64,000 nucleotides of DNA from Leisingera aquaemixtae (lineage in GTDB: Bacteria > Pseudomonadota > Alphaproteobacteria > Rhodobacterales > Rhodobacteraceae). The position numbers were made by a program, and so were the translations under genes. Of this stretch, positions 1 through 8,330 are shown piece by piece. The stretch lies in NCBI RefSeq assembly GCF_019801145.1, contig NZ_JAHVJQ010000014.1, positions 38,991-102,990 of the forward strand, written 5' to 3'. Below the pieces are notes generated by a model, which worked only from the letters and a program-made list of their open reading frames with translations, searched no databases and had not been told where the DNA came from. Position 1 is the first letter of the stretch, and every line of letters begins with the position of its first letter.

Positions 1-28
1 ATCACGGTCCGGGCGCGGGAAGGCAGAG

Positions 29-1318
29 TCATTGCAGCACTCCGTCCTGAACAAGCGCGGCAAACACTGCATCAAAGGCGTCCAGCGCCTCGTCTATCAG
101 TTCCGGGGTATGCGCCGCGGAGGTCACGCAGGAGGTATGGCTCATCAGATCCACACCGCGCGCCAGCAGGCCGCCGCGCAGGCCAGCCACCAAGACAGGT
201 GGCACGCTGCGGATTTCAACCGGGTTCAGCCCCGCCGGGTCGGCTGCACCGAACAGCAGGTGGCAGGTTGAACTCTCCCCGTAGGCGCATCCCGCGATGC
301 CGTGCCGCGCCATCAGCGCATTAAGGCCGTCGCGCAGGCGCTCTGCCATGGCATCGGCCTGTGCCTGCGCCTCTCCGGTGGCCAGAAGCGGCATCGCCGC
401 GCAGGCGGCCGCGGCAATCAGGGGGGAGCCGTTAAAGGTCCCCTTGTGGCTGACCGGCGGCGACAGCCCGTCCCGCGCAGCGGAATTGTTCATCAGCTCC
501 ATGATCTCCGCCCGGCCGCAGACGGCACCGCCCGGCAGGCCGCCGGTCGCGACCTTGGCCAGCGTCGTCAGATCCGGCACGATATCGTCTCGCGCCTGCC
601 GCCCGCCAGGCGACCAGCGCAGGCCAGTAATGATCTCGTCAAAGATCAGCACCGCCCCGGCGGCCCGGGCCGTGTCATGCAGGGCGCGCAAAGTTTCCAC
701 GGGCAGCGGTACAGAGCCATAGTTGGCCCCGGAGGCTTCGATTATCACGGTGCCGATGCTGTTGTCCTGCAGGGCCGCTTGCATTGCCAGCGGATCGGCG
801 GCGCAGACCTCGATCAAGCCCGTCACCGCATCGGGTACGCCCAGCGACGCAGCTTGCAGACTGCCCGCCTTGGCCCCTTTCAATGTGTGGTCGTGCCAGC
901 CGTGATAATGGCCGTCGGCCCGCAGCACCTTGTCCCTGCCGGACCAGGCCCGGCCAAGCCGGATCGCCAGCATGGTCGCCTCGCTGCCCGAAGCGGTGAA
1001 ACGGGTGCGTTCGGCGCAGGGAAACAGCCGGTTGACCCATTCCGCCCATTCGATCTCGGCCTCGTGGCAATCGGCGCTGAATATCGCGCGGGCGGCCTGC
1101 CGCTGCAGCGCCTCGACGACTGCAGGGTGGCCGTGGCCCAGCATCTGGCTGGCGGATCCCATCTTGAAGTCGATGTAGCGGCGGCCCTCCGCATCCCATT
1201 TCTCAGCGCCTGCGGCGCGTTCAACATAGATGGGGTGCGGCGCGCGGTAGCGCAGCTCGTGGCTGACGCCGCCCGGCAGCGCCGCAAGGGCGCGGTTGCT
1301 CAGTTCGCTGTTGCTCAT
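29..1318 (-). CDS. Class III (GSA-type) PLP aminotransferase
   Basis: Fold-type I PLP enzyme of the glutamate-1-semialdehyde aminomutase/class III aminotransferase family, 429 residues, a normal length. Visible marks are the GSEATMLAIRLGRAW cofactor-binding stretch, the YHGWHD motif, the IFDEIITG aspartate that pairs with the pyridine nitrogen, and the Schiff-base lysine (K255) in LAKVATGGLPGGA. The start codon overlaps the stop of the upstream methyltransferase-like gene by 4 nt (ATGA), so the two are translationally coupled. It is not a hemL housekeeping copy by context: it sits with an MttB-like gene and a LysR regulator, suggesting conversion of an amine or amino-acid-like compound. The true substrate cannot be read from the sequence. 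Confidence 0.88.
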   Translation of the reverse strand: MSNSELSNRALAALPGGVSHELRYRAPHPIYVERAAGAEKWDAEGRRYIDFKMGSASQMLGHGHPAVVEALQRQAARAIFSADCHEAEIEWAEWVNRLFPCAERTRFTASGSEATMLAIRLGRAWSGRDKVLRADGHYHGWHDHTLKGAKAGSLQAASLGVPDAVTGLIEVCAADPLAMQAALQDNSIGTVIIEASGANYGSVPLPVETLRALHDTARAAGAVLIFDEIITGLRWSPGGRQARDDIVPDLTTLAKVATGGLPGGAVCGRAEIMELMNNSAARDGLSPPVSHKGTFNGSPLIAAAACAAMPLLATGEAQAQADAMAERLRDGLNALMARHGIAGCAYGESSTCHLLFGAADPAGLNPVEIRSVPPVLVAGLRGGLLARGVDLMSHTSCVTSAAHTPELIDEALDAFDAVFAALVQDGVLQ

Positions 1319-2862
1319 GCGGGCCTGCCAATCTGTTCACGGGTGAGCCGGATATCAAAGGCCGCGCGCAGCGCGCGGTCGGTCTCATCGCTGACATGCT
1401 GCGGAAAATGCGCGCCCAGAATTTCGCGGGCCGTGTCCCGCGCCGCCTCGCCAACCGGCCGGGCGCCATCCTCCTGCCATTCGCGCGGAGACCTGCGGTC
1501 GCCAATGTGCGGATAGAAGTAGTCGGATTTCATCCGCTCAAAAGTGTGCTGCTCCCCCAGATAGTGGCCTTCACCGCGGCACACCTGGGCGATCACATCG
1601 GCGGCAATGTTTTCCGGCGTGGCCTCGACCCCGCGGATCGTGCGCAGGACGTTGCCCAGCAGGTCATTGTCGCTGACATAGGCCGCATGGCTGACGCCCA
1701 GCAGGCTCGCCTGCATGCCCGCTGCCTGGGTGACGATGTTAGCCCCTGCATGGGCAGCCATCGCCACGGCCAGGGATTTCTCGGCGCCATATTGCGCGTC
1801 CAGGCACTTGGAATCAGTGATCCCCGCGATGGAGGAGACCGGCAGGCCGAAATGCCGCCCCATCTGGGCCGCGCCCGCCATCAGGATTGCCTGCTCGCCG
1901 CCGCCGCCGCACATCGACCCGGTACGCAGATCGGCCACCAGCGGCTTGGGGGCAAAGATCGCTTTGGCCTCCGGGTCCACCAGCCGTGCAAACACCAGCC
2001 CGGCCAGGGTTTCGGCAACCGCCTGCACCAGCGACCCGGCGATTGTGGCGGGGCTGGTCGCCCCGGCCTGGCCCGCGCTGATCAGCTGCACCGGGAACCC
2101 TGCGTTGATCGCGGCCTCCAGCACCTCGCAGGCTTCCTCGGCAAAGCGCATCGGCGGCACCACATGGCAGACCATCACCGTCAGGAAGGGCCGCGCCCGG
2201 AACGCGGCTTCGCCGCCGGCGATCTGGTAGCAGAGATCCGCGATTGACCGCACGTTCTCCGGGGTGCTGATAGAGATCGAGACATGCTTGGAGGTGCCCA
2301 TCAGACAGGCATAGGCGGTGTTTAGATCCATCGCTGCGTTGTCTTCGATGTCGCGGGCCACCACCGAGCGGCTGAAGTGGTGGATATTCTCCATCCGGTC
2401 GACAATCCGCGCCGCGTCATACAGGTCCGCCAGCGTCGAGTCGCGATAGGCCCCGGTGTCGAGGTCGAACACCCCCGGTGCCGCGCCGCCGGTCGACATG
2501 TGGACCCGCGCGCCACAGATCTGCAGATCGTTTTCCGGCTCCTGGCCGCACAGCTTGAACGCCTTCTGCGCGCCTTCAACGGCCCATCGCACCAGCGCCC
2601 GCGGAAACAGCAGCCTGTGGTCTTCGGTCAGCTGCCCGCCCGCGGTGCAGACCTTGTCGATCATGGACGGAATGGCCTGGCTCAGCCCTAGCGTTTCCAG
2701 AAGCGACAGCGCGGTCTCTTCGATCAGCGCAACCTCCGCAGGCGCAAGCGGTTTCAGCCGCCCGCCTTCAACACCGGGCCACACTGGCCTTACGCTGCCA
2801 GCCTCGCTGGCCGCATTGAGCCGCTCCTTGCGCCCTCGCCTTCGTTTTCCGGATGCCGCCAT
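1315..2862 (-). CDS. MttB-like (non-pyrrolysine) methyltransferase family protein
   Basis: About 515 residues, the size of the trimethylamine methyltransferase (MttB) family, TIM-barrel enzymes that demethylate quaternary or tertiary amines in corrinoid systems. There is no in-frame amber codon, so it is of the non-pyrrolysine branch, whose characterised members act on betaines, carnitine and related compounds. The Gly-rich GSMCGGGGEQAILMAGAAQ stretch and the GITDSKCLDAQ segment are typical of the family. The ATG at 2862 is preferred; an upstream TTG at 2889 is possible. No corrinoid-protein gene is next to it, so methyl transfer to a partner protein is unproven. It is co-transcribed with the downstream aminotransferase and faces a LysR gene. 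Confidence 0.82.
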   Translation of the reverse strand: MAASGKRRRGRKERLNAASEAGSVRPVWPGVEGGRLKPLAPAEVALIEETALSLLETLGLSQAIPSMIDKVCTAGGQLTEDHRLLFPRALVRWAVEGAQKAFKLCGQEPENDLQICGARVHMSTGGAAPGVFDLDTGAYRDSTLADLYDAARIVDRMENIHHFSRSVVARDIEDNAAMDLNTAYACLMGTSKHVSISISTPENVRSIADLCYQIAGGEAAFRARPFLTVMVCHVVPPMRFAEEACEVLEAAINAGFPVQLISAGQAGATSPATIAGSLVQAVAETLAGLVFARLVDPEAKAIFAPKPLVADLRTGSMCGGGGEQAILMAGAAQMGRHFGLPVSSIAGITDSKCLDAQYGAEKSLAVAMAAHAGANIVTQAAGMQASLLGVSHAAYVSDNDLLGNVLRTIRGVEATPENIAADVIAQVCRGEGHYLGEQHTFERMKSDYFYPHIGDRRSPREWQEDGARPVGEAARDTAREILGAHFPQHVSDETDRALRAAFDIRLTREQIGRPA

Positions 2863-2908
2863 TTCATGAGTCCAGCTAAGTTCTCCCAAATCGTGGTGCC
2901 GGAACTCG

Positions 2909-2945
2909 CCATTTACAAATGGTCATTGCTCAGCAACTAATGAGC
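2909..2945. promoter_or_regulatory. Inverted repeats in the mttB-like/LysR divergent region
   Basis: Two inverted repeats lie in the short divergent intergenic space. CCATTTACAAATGG (2909-2922) is a perfect 6-bp arm palindrome with a 2-nt centre. The GCTCA/TGAGC pair spans 2928-2945. Their place, 23-60 nt upstream of the LysR start, fits binding by the divergently encoded LysR protein; this is inference. Confidence 0.4.
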
Positions 2946-2967
2946 TGTACTCATCTATGGACTCCGC

Positions 2968-3858
2968 ATGCTGCCGTCTCTCTCCGCCCTGCGCGCCTTC
3001 GAAGCCGCCGCCAAAACGGGCAGCTTCCGCGCCGCAGCTGAGAACCTCTCCGTGACCCCCACCGCGATCAGCCACCATATCCGCGGCCTCGAGGAGCAGC
3101 TCGGCACCAAGCTGTTCAAACGCTCCGGGCGCGATGTGGTTCTGACGGAAGACGGGCAGCGGCTGGCCGAAACGGCGGTTCAGGCCTTTGGCATGCTCGA
3201 TGATGCGGTCCGCGCGCTCAGGCGCACCTCCCGCAGGACCGTGCGTATTGCCGCCGGCCCCATTTTCACGGCCCGCTGGCTGATGCCGCGGATCAGTGAT
3301 TTCTGGGAACAGCACCCGGGAACCGGACTGGAGGTGGTACCGACGTATCAGCCGGGCGCGCAAGACCGGGAAAACGTGGATATCGTGATCCGCTGGGAAC
3401 GCATGTCGGAGATGCCTGAAGGGGCCGTCAAACTGCTGGAACTAAGTCCGGTGGCGATTGCGTCAAGGGACTTCCTCACCCGGTTCGGCCCGGTGAAATC
3501 ACCGGCAGACCTGCTGCAATTGCCGCTGCTGCACCAGCGGAACCATTGGGGCTGGCTGGACTGGTTCTCAGCGATGGGCGTGCGGGTTCCTGACACCTTG
3601 CGCGGCCCGGTGTTTGAGGACGCCAATGTTCTTCTGCGCGGCGCGGCGGAAGGCCAGGGTGTGATTGTTGGATGGCTGCCGCTGATTGACCAGGATCTAA
3701 CCGAAGGCAGAGTTGTGCGCTTGTTTGACGAAGACATCACGCCAACCCATGGGTATTTCCTGGACGTGCGCAAAGGCAACCAATTGCGCCGGCAAACACG
3801 GGTCGCCATCGACTGGCTGACAGCCCAAAGCGCCCAAGGTTATTTTGGCCGCTATTGA
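2968..3858 (+). CDS. LysR-family (GcvA-like) transcriptional regulator
   Basis: 296 residues. The N-terminal winged helix begins LPSLSALRAFEAAAKTGSF and includes the ISHHIRGLEEQLGTKLFKR recognition region; the remainder is a periplasmic-binding-protein-like effector domain. The opening and TPTAISHHI pattern are those of the GcvA-like subgroup. It is divergent from the mttB-like/aminotransferase pair, the classic LysR arrangement, so it probably activates that pair in response to its substrate. The effector is unknown. Confidence 0.92.
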   Translation: MLPSLSALRAFEAAAKTGSFRAAAENLSVTPTAISHHIRGLEEQLGTKLFKRSGRDVVLTEDGQRLAETAVQAFGMLDDAVRALRRTSRRTVRIAAGPIFTARWLMPRISDFWEQHPGTGLEVVPTYQPGAQDRENVDIVIRWERMSEMPEGAVKLLELSPVAIASRDFLTRFGPVKSPADLLQLPLLHQRNHWGWLDWFSAMGVRVPDTLRGPVFEDANVLLRGAAEGQGVIVGWLPLIDQDLTEGRVVRLFDEDITPTHGYFLDVRKGNQLRRQTRVAIDWLTAQSAQGYFGRY

Positions 3859-4262
3859 ACCTCTATCCAGGCCAGATAGGCTTGTCTGAAACGGGCTGAC
3901 GAACGCCAGGAGCAAGCTATTCCTCCAAGGCAAAAGCCAAAACTGTGGTATTGCGGACATTCAGTAACTTTTAGGCTATGGCAGCTTTGTCCCGCGATAT
4001 GAGAGTTTGCAGACCTCAAGATCGGCGCCCGAAGCGAGCTCTCGTTCTGCAGCCCCCCTGTCTGCAAACCTCACATCCGGCGGGATCTTGGTCCCGACCA
4101 CTGTCCCGCTTACAGGACCGGAGAGCTCCAAAGGAACGGCACCACTCTGTGATGACTGCATCGATTGTGCCATGCCGGACTACGGCGGCATTCCCTCGGT
4201 CACTATGTCACGATGCCGTCGCAGAGCAACCTGATCTCGCTGATTGTTAGGCGTCGGGTTTC
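3859..4262. other. Intergenic stretch without recognised gene
   Basis: About 400 bases between the LysR stop and the integrase relic. Short open frames exist on both strands, but none has a convincing ribosome site or recognisable protein. It is probably decayed sequence linked to the neighbouring recombinase pseudogene. Confidence 0.5.
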
Positions 4263-4808
4263 ATTGTCGCTTCTTGGGCAATCCGCGTTCGCCTCGAGAT
4301 CGCCGAGAACCGCAGAGCCTTGGCATTATTCAACTTCGCCGTTGACAGCAAACTGCGCGGTTGTGACCTGGTGAAGGTCAAGGCGTCTGATGTCTATGCC
4401 TCCGGCCTCGTCAAGGAGCGCGCCTCGATCATCCAAAGCAAGAAACAGAAGCCCGTGCGTTTCGAGATCACGGAAAGCCCGCGCATGTTACTCTCTAGAT
4501 GAACGGACGAACCGCTGATGGTCGGCTCAGAATATCGCTGGCCCGGCCGGTTTCACGAACGTCTGCACATATCAGCGCGGCAATGCGCCCGCCTCGTACG
4601 GGACAGGGTTAGTTCCATCGGGTTGAACACCGCGTCCTACGGCACACATTCCATGCGGCAGACCAAGGTTGCGCATATCTGCAGGAAGACCGGCAACTTG
4701 CGGGCTGTTCAGCTCCTGCTTGGTCGAACCAAGATCGATGGCACTGTCCGCTATCTCGGCTTCGAGCTCGAAGATGCTCTGGCGATCACTGAAAGTATGG
4801 GAGCCTAA
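4263..4808 (+). pseudogene. Broken tyrosine recombinase/integrase
   Basis: Relic of a small phage-type integrase family common in Alphaproteobacteria. Reading in one frame gives WAIRVRLEIAENRRALALFN, then SKLRGCDLVKVKASDV (the R-containing box), a TGA stop at 4500-4502, then FHERLHISARQCARLVRDRV, YGTHSMRQTKVAHI and a C-terminal NLRAVQLLLGRTKIDGTVRYLG with the tyrosine nucleophile in VRYLG. The usual LLLGHTK histidine reads R here, and HSMRRTK reads HSMRQTK. The internal stop and substituted catalytic-box residues argue for an inactive gene. It lacks a start codon and N-terminus. It marks an old integration site. Confidence 0.8.
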
Positions 4809-4960
4809 GGATCAGGGCCGCCTTCAATGGCGGCCCGAAGCTGCCTTCCAAGGCCGCGTTGCCTTCTGCATTGCACTATAGAACACCGGACCTTCAGTTT
4901 TCAGTGCAACTTTCCCGGTTATCGAAAGTAGCAACCAGGTTCCCGGCCTCGAAAAGCATA

Positions 4961-4990
4961 CAGGCCGCTCCAGTCGGCTGAAGCGGCCTG
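4961..4990 (-). terminator. Hairpin downstream of aguB
   Basis: Perfect 9-bp inverted repeat CAGGCCGCT/AGCGGCCTG with a 12-nt loop, 25 nt past the aguB stop on the minus strand. The following T-run is weak (TGTATGCTTTTC), so it may be a terminator of moderate strength for the aguA-aguB operon. Confidence 0.5.
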
Positions 4991-5014
4991 CTGGCTGTGC
5001 CACTAGGAAGTGCG

Positions 5015-5905
5015 TCAGCCTGATGCTGTGCTGGCGTTTATTCCGTCCAGGCTTGACAGGATACCGTAATGCTCCGGCCGCCGGTCGCGGAAAACGCACC
5101 AGTAATCGCGGTGACTGGCCACTTCATCCAGGTCGAAGCTATGCACCAGGACGGTTTCGCTGACCCGGTCCGCTTCCTGCACCTTCTCGCCGTACTGGTT
5201 GGCGATGAAAGAAGACCCGTAGAAGGTCATTTCAGTTCCGTTCAGCCCGGCTTCGGTTCCAATCCGGTTGGAAGCCACCAGCGGCACCAGGCTGGCGCCT
5301 GCATGGCCCTGCTGTACCCGCTGCCAGTGGGCGGTGGAGTTCCATTGCGCGCTGCCAAGCTCGGAGCCGATGGCGGTCGGGTAGAACAGGATTTCCGCCC
5401 CCATCAACGCCATCGACCGGGCGCGTTCCGGAAACCACTGGTCCCAGCAGATACCTGCACCGATGCGGCCGTAGGCGGTGTCCCAGACCTTGAAGCCAGT
5501 GTCGCCGGGGGAGAAGTAGAACTTCTCCTGGTAGCCGAACCCATGCGGGATATGGCTCTTGCGGTAGATGCCGAGGTTCCGCCCGTCGGCGTCAATGATC
5601 GCAATCGAGTTGAACCGCGCGTTTCCGGCTTTCTCGTAGAAGGAGACAGGCAGCACCACGCCGAGTTCGCGCGCGACGCCCTGAAAGTGCTCCAGTGTCG
5701 GATGCCCCTTGGCCGGCAGGGCGCGCTTCCAATGCTCCGGGTCCTCGTCCTGGCAGAAGTAGTGTCCTTCGAACAGCTCTTGAAGCAGGATGATATTGGC
5801 GCCCTTGGCGGCAGCTTCACGGATCAGGCGCTCGCCGTTTTCCACGTTGCTCTTCACATCCGCGCTGCAGGCCATCTGGGTGGCTGCGACGGTAACCATG
5901 CGCAT
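5015..5905 (-). CDS. aguB: N-carbamoylputrescine amidase
   Basis: Nitrilase-superfamily amidohydrolase, 296 residues, typical of AguB. It hydrolyses N-carbamoylputrescine to putrescine, CO2 and ammonia. The Glu-Lys-Cys triad is visible: LLQELFEGHYFCQ (Glu), IYRKSHIPHGFGY (Lys) and GAGICWDQWFPE (Cys). The QDEDPEHW and DQWFPERAR stretches are typical of carbamoylputrescine amidases rather than generic nitrilases. GGAGGG lies about 7 nt before the start, directly after the aguA stop (3-nt gap), so it is translated in one operon with agmatine deiminase. Confidence 0.95.
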   Translation of the reverse strand: MRMVTVAATQMACSADVKSNVENGERLIREAAAKGANIILLQELFEGHYFCQDEDPEHWKRALPAKGHPTLEHFQGVARELGVVLPVSFYEKAGNARFNSIAIIDADGRNLGIYRKSHIPHGFGYQEKFYFSPGDTGFKVWDTAYGRIGAGICWDQWFPERARSMALMGAEILFYPTAIGSELGSAQWNSTAHWQRVQQGHAGASLVPLVASNRIGTEAGLNGTEMTFYGSSFIANQYGEKVQEADRVSETVLVHSFDLDEVASHRDYWCVFRDRRPEHYGILSSLDGINASTASG

Positions 5906-5908
5906 CGC

Positions 5909-6952
5909 TTAGCCCTCCACATTCGTGCCGGCCGGCACCTGCTGGGTAACGCAGCCGATACCGCCGCCGCCCACAGCTTGCCATTCGCTGCGGCAAGGGA
6001 CGATTTCGCGGCCCGGATAGGCCTGCTGCAAGATCGTAAAGCCGCGGTCGTCGAGCTTGGGATCGACCTCCGGTGTCACAACCGCACCGTTGATGACATA
6101 GGCATTGGTATAAGGGGTGGCGAGCCGGCGGCCGGGCAGTTCAGTGCTGTAGGGCAGTACATCCATTTCGATGATCTCGAGCTGGCGGCCTTGCGCATCC
6201 CGGGCACTCTTAAGGATTTCAAGGTTTTCCCGCAGCAGATCGTAATTCGGGTTGGCCTTGTCAGTGACCACCTGCGCAAGAACCCGGCCCGGGGCCACAT
6301 ATTCAACCACATTGTCGACATGTCCGTCCGTGCCGGCATCCTCATAAAGACCCAGCGGCAGCCAGATCACTTTTTCAATGCCGAGATAGTCATGCAGGTT
6401 CTGTTCAATGGTTTTGCGGCTCATTCCGGCGTAACGGTTCACGTTGCGCATATTCTGCTCGGTGGTGATCAGAGTGCCTTTGCCGTCCACCGACATGCCG
6501 CCGCCTTCGCCGATGAAAGAAGTGCGGAAACAAGGCATACCGAGATGTTCCAGCACTTTCGACGGCATCTCCTGGGTCTTTTCGCTGACAGCCCGGCCGC
6601 CCCAGCCGTTGAAGCCGAAATGCACGCCGGCCACTTCGCCTGCATCGTTGCGCAAGAAGATAGGGCCGTTGTCACGGATCCATGAAGCATCGACCGGGGC
6701 TTCGAAGATTTCCGCAACTTCCCCGCAGCGCTTACGTGCATCTGCTGCGTCTTTGGGATCGGCGATCAGCGTGACGGGTTCGTAGCGGCTGATGGCATGA
6801 ACAAGGCGTTCCGTCTCTTTGCGGAAGCCCCCAACATCGGTGCCCACTGCCTCTTCGGCGGGCGGCCAGGTCAGCAGCGTTCGGGCGTGCCGGTCAAAGC
6901 GGGCAGGCATACGGAAGCCTTGGGCGAAGGGGGTATCAGTCTTCTGTGTCAT
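5909..6952 (-). CDS. aguA: Agmatine deiminase
   Basis: Converts agmatine to N-carbamoylputrescine and ammonia, the first step of the two-enzyme route completed by the adjacent aguB. About 347 residues of the peptidyl-arginine-deiminase-like fold: ARTLLTWP near the N-terminus, SWIRDNGPIFL, FNGWGG, EGGGMSVDGKGTLITTEQ, GTDGHVDNVVEYVAPG (His of the site) and the catalytic Cys in GGGGIGCVTQQVPAG at the C-terminus. The start at 6952 follows AAAGGAG at good spacing; an in-frame ATG 24 nt upstream is less likely. Confidence 0.96.
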   Translation of the reverse strand: MTQKTDTPFAQGFRMPARFDRHARTLLTWPPAEEAVGTDVGGFRKETERLVHAISRYEPVTLIADPKDAADARKRCGEVAEIFEAPVDASWIRDNGPIFLRNDAGEVAGVHFGFNGWGGRAVSEKTQEMPSKVLEHLGMPCFRTSFIGEGGGMSVDGKGTLITTEQNMRNVNRYAGMSRKTIEQNLHDYLGIEKVIWLPLGLYEDAGTDGHVDNVVEYVAPGRVLAQVVTDKANPNYDLLRENLEILKSARDAQGRQLEIIEMDVLPYSTELPGRRLATPYTNAYVINGAVVTPEVDPKLDDRGFTILQQAYPGREIVPCRSEWQAVGGGGIGCVTQQVPAGTNVEG

Positions 6953-7050
6953 CTGGTTTTCTCCTTTGGATGGCACGCGGCACAGGGCACCCGGGCCGCG
7001 AGGGCGCAGCTTGTTTCCTTGCTGTCAGCTGAATTTGAGTGGGAGGCGGC

Positions 7051-8178
7051 TTAGCGGCCGGTCTTGAACCGGGTCCAGGCGCGGTTCAGCAGGCGCAGGC
7101 TTTTCTGATCGCGCGGAAGGTTCGGGAACAGTTTGCTCATCAGTTCCGGCCCGGGATAGACATTCGGATCGTTGCGGATTTCCGGGGCCACAAATTCGAG
7201 CGATGCCTGGTTGCCGTTCGGGTAGTAGTAAAGATTGGTGACGCTGGCGATGACATCCGGCTTCATCATGTAGTTGATGAAGGCATGAGCGTTCTCCGGG
7301 TGCGGGGCATCATCCGGAACCGACATGAAGTCGAAAAAGACCTCGGTGCCTTCTTGGGGGATGGAGTAGGCAATCTCGACGCCATTGCCGGCTTCAAGCG
7401 CACGGGCATAGGCAAGGCCTGCATCGCCGCTCCAGCCCAGCGCCAGGCACAGGTCGCCCCGGGCCAAGTCGTTGATGATGGAGGCGGTTTTGAAGTGGCG
7501 CACGTGCGGCCAGACCTCAGCCAGCATTTCATATGCCTTGTCGAAATCCGCTTTGTCCGAAGTGAAAGGGTTCAGGCCCAGATAATTCAAGGCGATCGCC
7601 ATAATCTCTTCCGGGGAATCGATGATAGCGACGCCGCAATCGGCGAATTTTGACACTACGTCTGGATCGAAGATCATACGGAGGCTTTCGACCGGGGCAT
7701 TTTCCATGCGTTCGGCAATCAGGGCAGGATTGTAGATGACGCCGGTGGTTCCCCACAGATACGGCACGCCGTGACGGTTGTCCTCATCATGCCGGGACAG
7801 GAACTCCATGATCTTCGGGTCGAGATTGCCCCGGTTCGGCAGCTTTTCCTGGTCGAGTTCGGCCAACGCACCGACTTGCATAAGCCGGTTAGCGACCAGA
7901 GCCGACGGCAACACCACATCATAGTTGGTGGCGCCGGCCAGCATCTTGGTTTCAAGCTGCTCCAGCGAGTCAAAATAGTCATAGACAACGGAAATACCGG
8001 TCTCCGCTTCAAAGCTGTCGAGCACCTCGCGGGGGAAATACTCGGCCCAGGCGGTGATATTCACCTGCTGGCTGTCTGCACTGGCCTGAGACGCCGCTGC
8101 GCCTATCAGAAGACACGCCGCCGCAGTGGTGTTCAACGCCCGCCGGTATAGAGTCCGGATTCCGGTTTTTGCTGACAT
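7051..8178 (-). CDS. Polyamine-type (PotF-like) periplasmic solute-binding protein
   Basis: About 375 residues with an N-terminal signal peptide (basic start, then AAACLLIGAAASQASA) and the mature start VNITAWAEYFPREVLDSFEAETGISV. It resembles spermidine/putrescine-binding proteins (PotD/PotF): YDYFDSLEQLETKML, VVLPSALVANRLM, PYLWGTTGVIYNP and YPNGNQASLEFV. AGGGAG precedes the ATG at 8178. It lies upstream of aguA-aguB on the same strand and may supply agmatine or putrescine. No ABC permease or ATPase gene accompanies it, so it must share a transporter encoded elsewhere or act alone. Confidence 0.88.
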   Translation of the reverse strand: MSAKTGIRTLYRRALNTTAAACLLIGAAASQASADSQQVNITAWAEYFPREVLDSFEAETGISVVYDYFDSLEQLETKMLAGATNYDVVLPSALVANRLMQVGALAELDQEKLPNRGNLDPKIMEFLSRHDEDNRHGVPYLWGTTGVIYNPALIAERMENAPVESLRMIFDPDVVSKFADCGVAIIDSPEEIMAIALNYLGLNPFTSDKADFDKAYEMLAEVWPHVRHFKTASIINDLARGDLCLALGWSGDAGLAYARALEAGNGVEIAYSIPQEGTEVFFDFMSVPDDAPHPENAHAFINYMMKPDVIASVTNLYYYPNGNQASLEFVAPEIRNDPNVYPGPELMSKLFPNLPRDQKSLRLLNRAWTRFKTGR

Positions 8179-8290
8179 GGTGGTTCTCCCTGCTGTCATG
8201 TAGCGCCCGTCTTTGACTGTTTGTGTTTCGGGGCTGGCTTCAGCGTGGCGGAATGGCTGCAATAGAACAAACGATGTTTATCGAACCGTT

Positions 8291-8311
8291 CAGATCGAAT
8301 AGATTCATCTG
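8291..8311. promoter_or_regulatory. Imperfect palindrome upstream of the agu-locus LysR gene
   Basis: A 21-nt near-palindrome (arms CAGATCGAAT and ATTCATCTG around AG) ends 19 nt before the LysR start in the space divergent from the binding-protein gene. It is a candidate binding site for the LysR protein. Confidence 0.45.
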
Positions 8312-8330
8312 AAATGGTGCCTGAAGGATC

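Noticed and set aside
302..1516. Long plus-strand open frame opposite the aminotransferase gene
   Set aside because: It is antisense to a well-supported gene, is Arg/Gln/His-rich as expected of reverse frames in GC-rich coding DNA, and has no family resemblance.
5069..6685. 538-codon plus-strand open frame across aguB-aguA
   Set aside because: It spans two oppositely oriented, motif-rich genes and shows no domain of its own.
6976..7000. Hairpin between the polyamine-binding gene and aguA
   Set aside because: Only a 6-bp outer stem with a 13-nt loop; too weak to list beside the three strong binding-protein hairpins.
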